Origin: Trichomonas tenax
Taxonomy: Eukaryota > Parabasalia > Trichomonadida > Trichomonadidae
Length of the DNA: 19,376 nucleotides
Assembly: GCA_023091735.1 (NCBI GenBank)
Contig: JALKBU010000968.1
Span: 1-19,376, forward strand
Direction: 5' to 3'
This document shows, piece after piece, positions 17,327 to 19,376 of this stretch. How positions within the stretch are numbered: position 1 is the first letter of the stretch; every line of letters begins with the position of its first letter. The notes under the pieces are model-generated. The model was not told the DNA's origin, searched no databases, and was given only the letters and a program-made list of their open reading frames with translations. A program made the translations under genes and the position numbers.

Positions 17327-18808
17327 ATGTCTATTGTCAAAATTTCTGCTGAAAACAAGGTTTCCATTTCTAACGTATCACTTGAACAGTACGTTTATAA
17401 ATTCGGTTACTCTTTAATGAATTCAAAAGTTGATAATTGCCCTATCGAAGTATTTAAACCAAAATGTAATTGGTTCGTTTCTTTACACGAAAATATGGAT
17501 AGTTATGTTAGTCAAATTAAAGAATGTGAACGAAAGCTTGCATTGTTAAATGATGAAAAGATTAACGAATACGTTAACGAACGTTTTGACAAAGAATACG
17601 ATAGAATAGTTGATGACGTCAATAATAAAATCAAATTATATAAAAGTATTGTTAAAGATAAGGCACAAAAATTAACTGAAGACGAGAAGGAAGAATTTAA
17701 TGATGAAATTAAAAGATTAAGAAAGGAAGTAGATAGTTTGCCTGAATACGTCGAGAATAAGATTAAAAGAAATTATTATAAAGAATATCATCTTTATCCA
17801 GAAATGAAGGAAGAATTACCGAAAACTATATTTATGCTTGAACGATGCAGGCACGAGAACGAATTAGCAATAGCGGATTGGAAGGAAAAATGTTTAGCGA
17901 AGGAGAAAGAAGAAGAACGTAAAAGATTTGAAGAATATTTATCAATTCCTCATAATAATGATGATGTCATAAAGAATTTAAATGAATTTGTTTCGTTAAC
18001 GGTTCAAAGTAATTTTTCGGAGTTATTGGATGAATATTATTCTATGTACGAGAAATTATTTAATGATTTAGATAAAGAAAAATATTCTAAAACGTTAAGG
18101 TGTGTATTCGACGAAAAGAGTTCAAAGAAAGTAATGAAAATGTTTTTTGAACATAATAAAGTTATTGAAAACAGATTATCGTATTTGATTAATCACGTTA
18201 GATTTAACGAAACAAATGAATATCAATTAATAGAGAATGAATTAAAGAAATCGTTAGCTAAATTTATTAACGATCACTTTATGAATATTTATCAATTCTT
18301 ACGTCGAGCTTTAAATAAACTTGAAAAAAATATTAAACCATTTAATTCCTCAACAGCTTTAAGAACATTCGCTTTATCAATAATAACGCAAATAAATCAA
18401 ATACTTATCGATGAATTACCGAATATATTAAATCAAAGATTTGAAGAATATTATTTATCGTTAAAGGAAAAATTATTTAACGAAAAGGAAGAACAAAAGG
18501 TTGAACGTATAAAAGAAAAGATGCTTTGTGCCGTGGGTGTAGCCCCAGAAATAGAATCAAAGAGTGAAGAAGTAATCGAACCAAAGGTAAAAACAAATTT
18601 AAGCTTAACGTTGGATTTAAATTCATTTATTGAAGTTATTCCTGACGGATGGCTCCAAATCAATGATTTAGTCAAAATGTATAATGCTTATTTTGGAAAG
18701 AACGTCACAAATATTGGTTTTTCGAAATTAAAAGGAATTAATGAAGCATTTATGAAGAAAACACAAATAGTTAAAGGAAAGAAATTAACTCTTTACTGTA
18801 AGAATTGA
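17327..18808 (+). CDS. 493-aa coiled-coil protein with winged-helix-like tail, in an inverted-repeat cassette
   Basis: I do not recognise a named family. Residues 53-150 are a charged, heptad-like coiled coil (KECERKLALLNDEKINEYV, DEIKRLRKEVDSLPEYV), with a further Lys/Glu-rich helix near 185-205. The middle is helical and Leu/Phe/Asn-rich. Residues 437-493 form a compact domain (VIPDGWLQINDLVKMYNAYF, GFSKLKGINEAFMKK, KKLTLYCKN) that looks like the winged-helix DNA-binding tail of viral primase-helicase or replication proteins. The protein could therefore bind DNA, perhaps the iterons beside it; this is inference. Codons are A/T-ending and composition is Lys/Glu/Asn-rich like the 205-aa gene. 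The ATG follows ATAGTACT, with no trichomonad initiator. The gene is the only content of the inverted repeat 16985-19108. A mobile-element origin (Maverick-like or other) is likely, but no diagnostic element gene is in view. Confidence 0.75.
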   Translation: MSIVKISAENKVSISNVSLEQYVYKFGYSLMNSKVDNCPIEVFKPKCNWFVSLHENMDSYVSQIKECERKLALLNDEKINEYVNERFDKEYDRIVDDVNNKIKLYKSIVKDKAQKLTEDEKEEFNDEIKRLRKEVDSLPEYVENKIKRNYYKEYHLYPEMKEELPKTIFMLERCRHENELAIADWKEKCLAKEKEEERKRFEEYLSIPHNNDDVIKNLNEFVSLTVQSNFSELLDEYYSMYEKLFNDLDKEKYSKTLRCVFDEKSSKKVMKMFFEHNKVIENRLSYLINHVRFNETNEYQLIENELKKSLAKFINDHFMNIYQFLRRALNKLEKNIKPFNSSTALRTFALSIITQINQILIDELPNILNQRFEEYYLSLKEKLFNEKEEQKVERIKEKMLCAVGVAPEIESKSEEVIEPKVKTNLSLTLDLNSFIEVIPDGWLQINDLVKMYNAYFGKNVTNIGFSKLKGINEAFMKKTQIVKGKKLTLYCKN

Positions 18809-18937
18809 ACACTCGTTATTTTTAAATTAACGATTTCAATCAAATTTTACGTAAACAAGGGAGTAAATAAGTTCATTGAATTATAAATTAACTTAAAACA
18901 TCAAATTTTACGTATATGTTGCCCAATATTCAAATCT

Positions 18938-18967
18938 GGCGCTTTGCGCCGGGAACCCAGAGGGTTC
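18938..18967. repeat. Double hairpin, type 1, reverse orientation
   Basis: GGCGC-TTT-GCGCC then GAACCC-AGA-GGGTTC, the exact reverse complement of the copy at 17125. It lies 130 bases beyond the stop codon of the 493-aa gene, where a 3' end signal would fit. Confidence 0.85.
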
Positions 18968-19072
18968 TTTACGTATAAATTAACTTAGAACATCAAATTT
19001 TAAGCATTTTCTTCAAAAATTAACTTTTCGTTATTTTAAGCCATTTCTAAAAATCCTTGTCCTAATTTTTTT

Positions 19073-19108
19073 TTACCTGGTATTACCTGGTAATCTGGTT
19101 ACCTGGTA
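19073..19108 (-). repeat. Iterons, right set
   Basis: Three copies of TTACCTGGTA, the mirror of the left set with identical spacing. Iterons stand at the outermost ends of the cassette on both sides, as expected for element termini or replication/recombination sites. Confidence 0.7.
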
Positions 19109-19159
19109 TTTTTAAAAACTAAGTTTAATTTTTCCGAATTGACGATTTCAATCAAATTT

Positions 19160-19189
19160 GGCGCTTTGCGCCGGGAACCCAGAGGGTTC
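19160..19189. repeat. Double hairpin, type 1, extra copy outside the cassette
   Basis: GGCGC-TTT-GCGCC followed by GAACCC-AGA-GGGTTC, identical to 18938-18967, but joined to CAATCAAATTT, which carries no hairpin at the matching site 18836-18846. This shows the 30-bp unit moving independently of its surroundings. Confidence 0.8.
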
Positions 19190-19243
19190 TTTAAACATTT
19201 TTTGTTAAAATCAACTTAAAAATATATTTTTATTACATCATAA

Positions 19244-19376
19244 ATGAAACCTTCACTCGGAACTATGTCAGTGAAACCAGTTATTGAACATAAAGGTTCT
19301 CCTTGGCACTCAGTGCCCTACGCAACGTATGCGTTTAATGCCAAACAATCAGAAAGCACAATTAAATTAAAATATG
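19244..19376 (+). CDS. Start of a third mobile-region protein, cut by window edge
   Basis: An ATG at 19244 opens 44 codons to the end of the window (MKPSLGTMSVKPVIEHKGS, then NAKQSESTIKLKY). A TCATAA stands 4 bases before the ATG and could be an initiator, though the leader would be unusually short. The segment between those two parts (PWHSVPYATYAF) is encoded by a double hairpin at 19305-19334. I do not recognise the protein. Confidence 0.6.
   Translation, partial: MKPSLGTMSVKPVIEHKGSPWHSVPYATYAFNAKQSESTIKLKY
19305..19334. repeat. Double hairpin, type 3 sequence, inside a coding region
   Basis: GGCAC-TCA-GTGCC (19305-19317) is followed two bases later by ACGCA-ACGTA-TGCGT (19320-19334). 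The layout is that of the family, but the sequence is unrelated to types 1 and 2, and the frame of the surrounding gene stays open through it. Confidence 0.6.

Larger units (their letters stand above)
18827..19108. repeat. Inverted repeat, right arm (282 bp)
   Basis: Reverse complement of 16985-17265, beginning 18 bases after the stop of the 493-aa gene. Differences are mostly single substitutions and one extra A. The largest change is at the inner end, where CCTTCATATACTCAAAA on the left is CCCTTGTTTACGTAAAA here. Confidence 0.85.

Noticed and set aside
15823..19376. Firm call of a Maverick/Polinton element
   Set aside because: Layout is suggestive, but no integrase, DNA polymerase, ATPase, protease or capsid gene and no confirmed terminal repeat lies in the window.

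Overview
The window looks like AT-rich nuclear DNA from a trichomonad (Parabasalia; Trichomonas or Tritrichomonas type). Three genes carry a TCA-Y-W initiator 8-26 nt before an ATG, which is the classic trichomonad Inr. The intact genes have no visible introns, and single genes on both strands sit in AT-rich spacers. Species cannot be settled from sequence alone.

Positions 1-15700 are ordinary chromosome. In order they hold: a clipped minus-strand gene start (1-88); a GC-rich patch with a hairpin pair (about 215-410); an aldo/keto reductase (689-1618, minus); a decayed unidentified gene (2160-3312); an SNF1/MARK-like protein kinase with UBA-like and KA1-like domains (3380-4858, minus); a 2-kb spacer with degenerate 112-bp tandem repeats; a ubiquitin-like plus UBA protein (6913-8883, plus); two wrecks of surface-type proteins (9373-10074 and 10364-11213); a family GH31 alpha-glucosidase (11302-13656, minus); a small gene broken near its end (14284-14635, minus); and a hairpin-rich spacer. 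These are unlinked housekeeping or signalling genes, not an operon.

Positions 15700-19376 are different. Two AT-rich genes (205 aa with a duplicated domain; 493 aa with coiled coil and a winged-helix-like tail) and the start of a third lie on the plus strand among noncoding DNA built from repeats. The 493-aa gene is enclosed by a 281-bp inverted repeat (16985-17265 and 18827-19108). Each arm ends in three TACCAGGTAA iterons and carries a compact pair of GC-rich hairpins. The hairpin pair recurs at 16789, 17125, 18938, 19160 and, with a wholly different sequence but the same fold, at 19305 inside the start of the third gene. A similar pair occurs at 223. This resembles the double-hairpin elements of fungal mitochondria, or 3'-end hairpins of large DNA viruses. 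The host region is probably part of a large virus-like mobile element (Maverick/Polinton would be the first guess), but no integrase, polymerase, ATPase or capsid gene lies in the window, so that assignment is inference. The hairpin-pair family and the inverted-repeat cassette are the most novel signals here.
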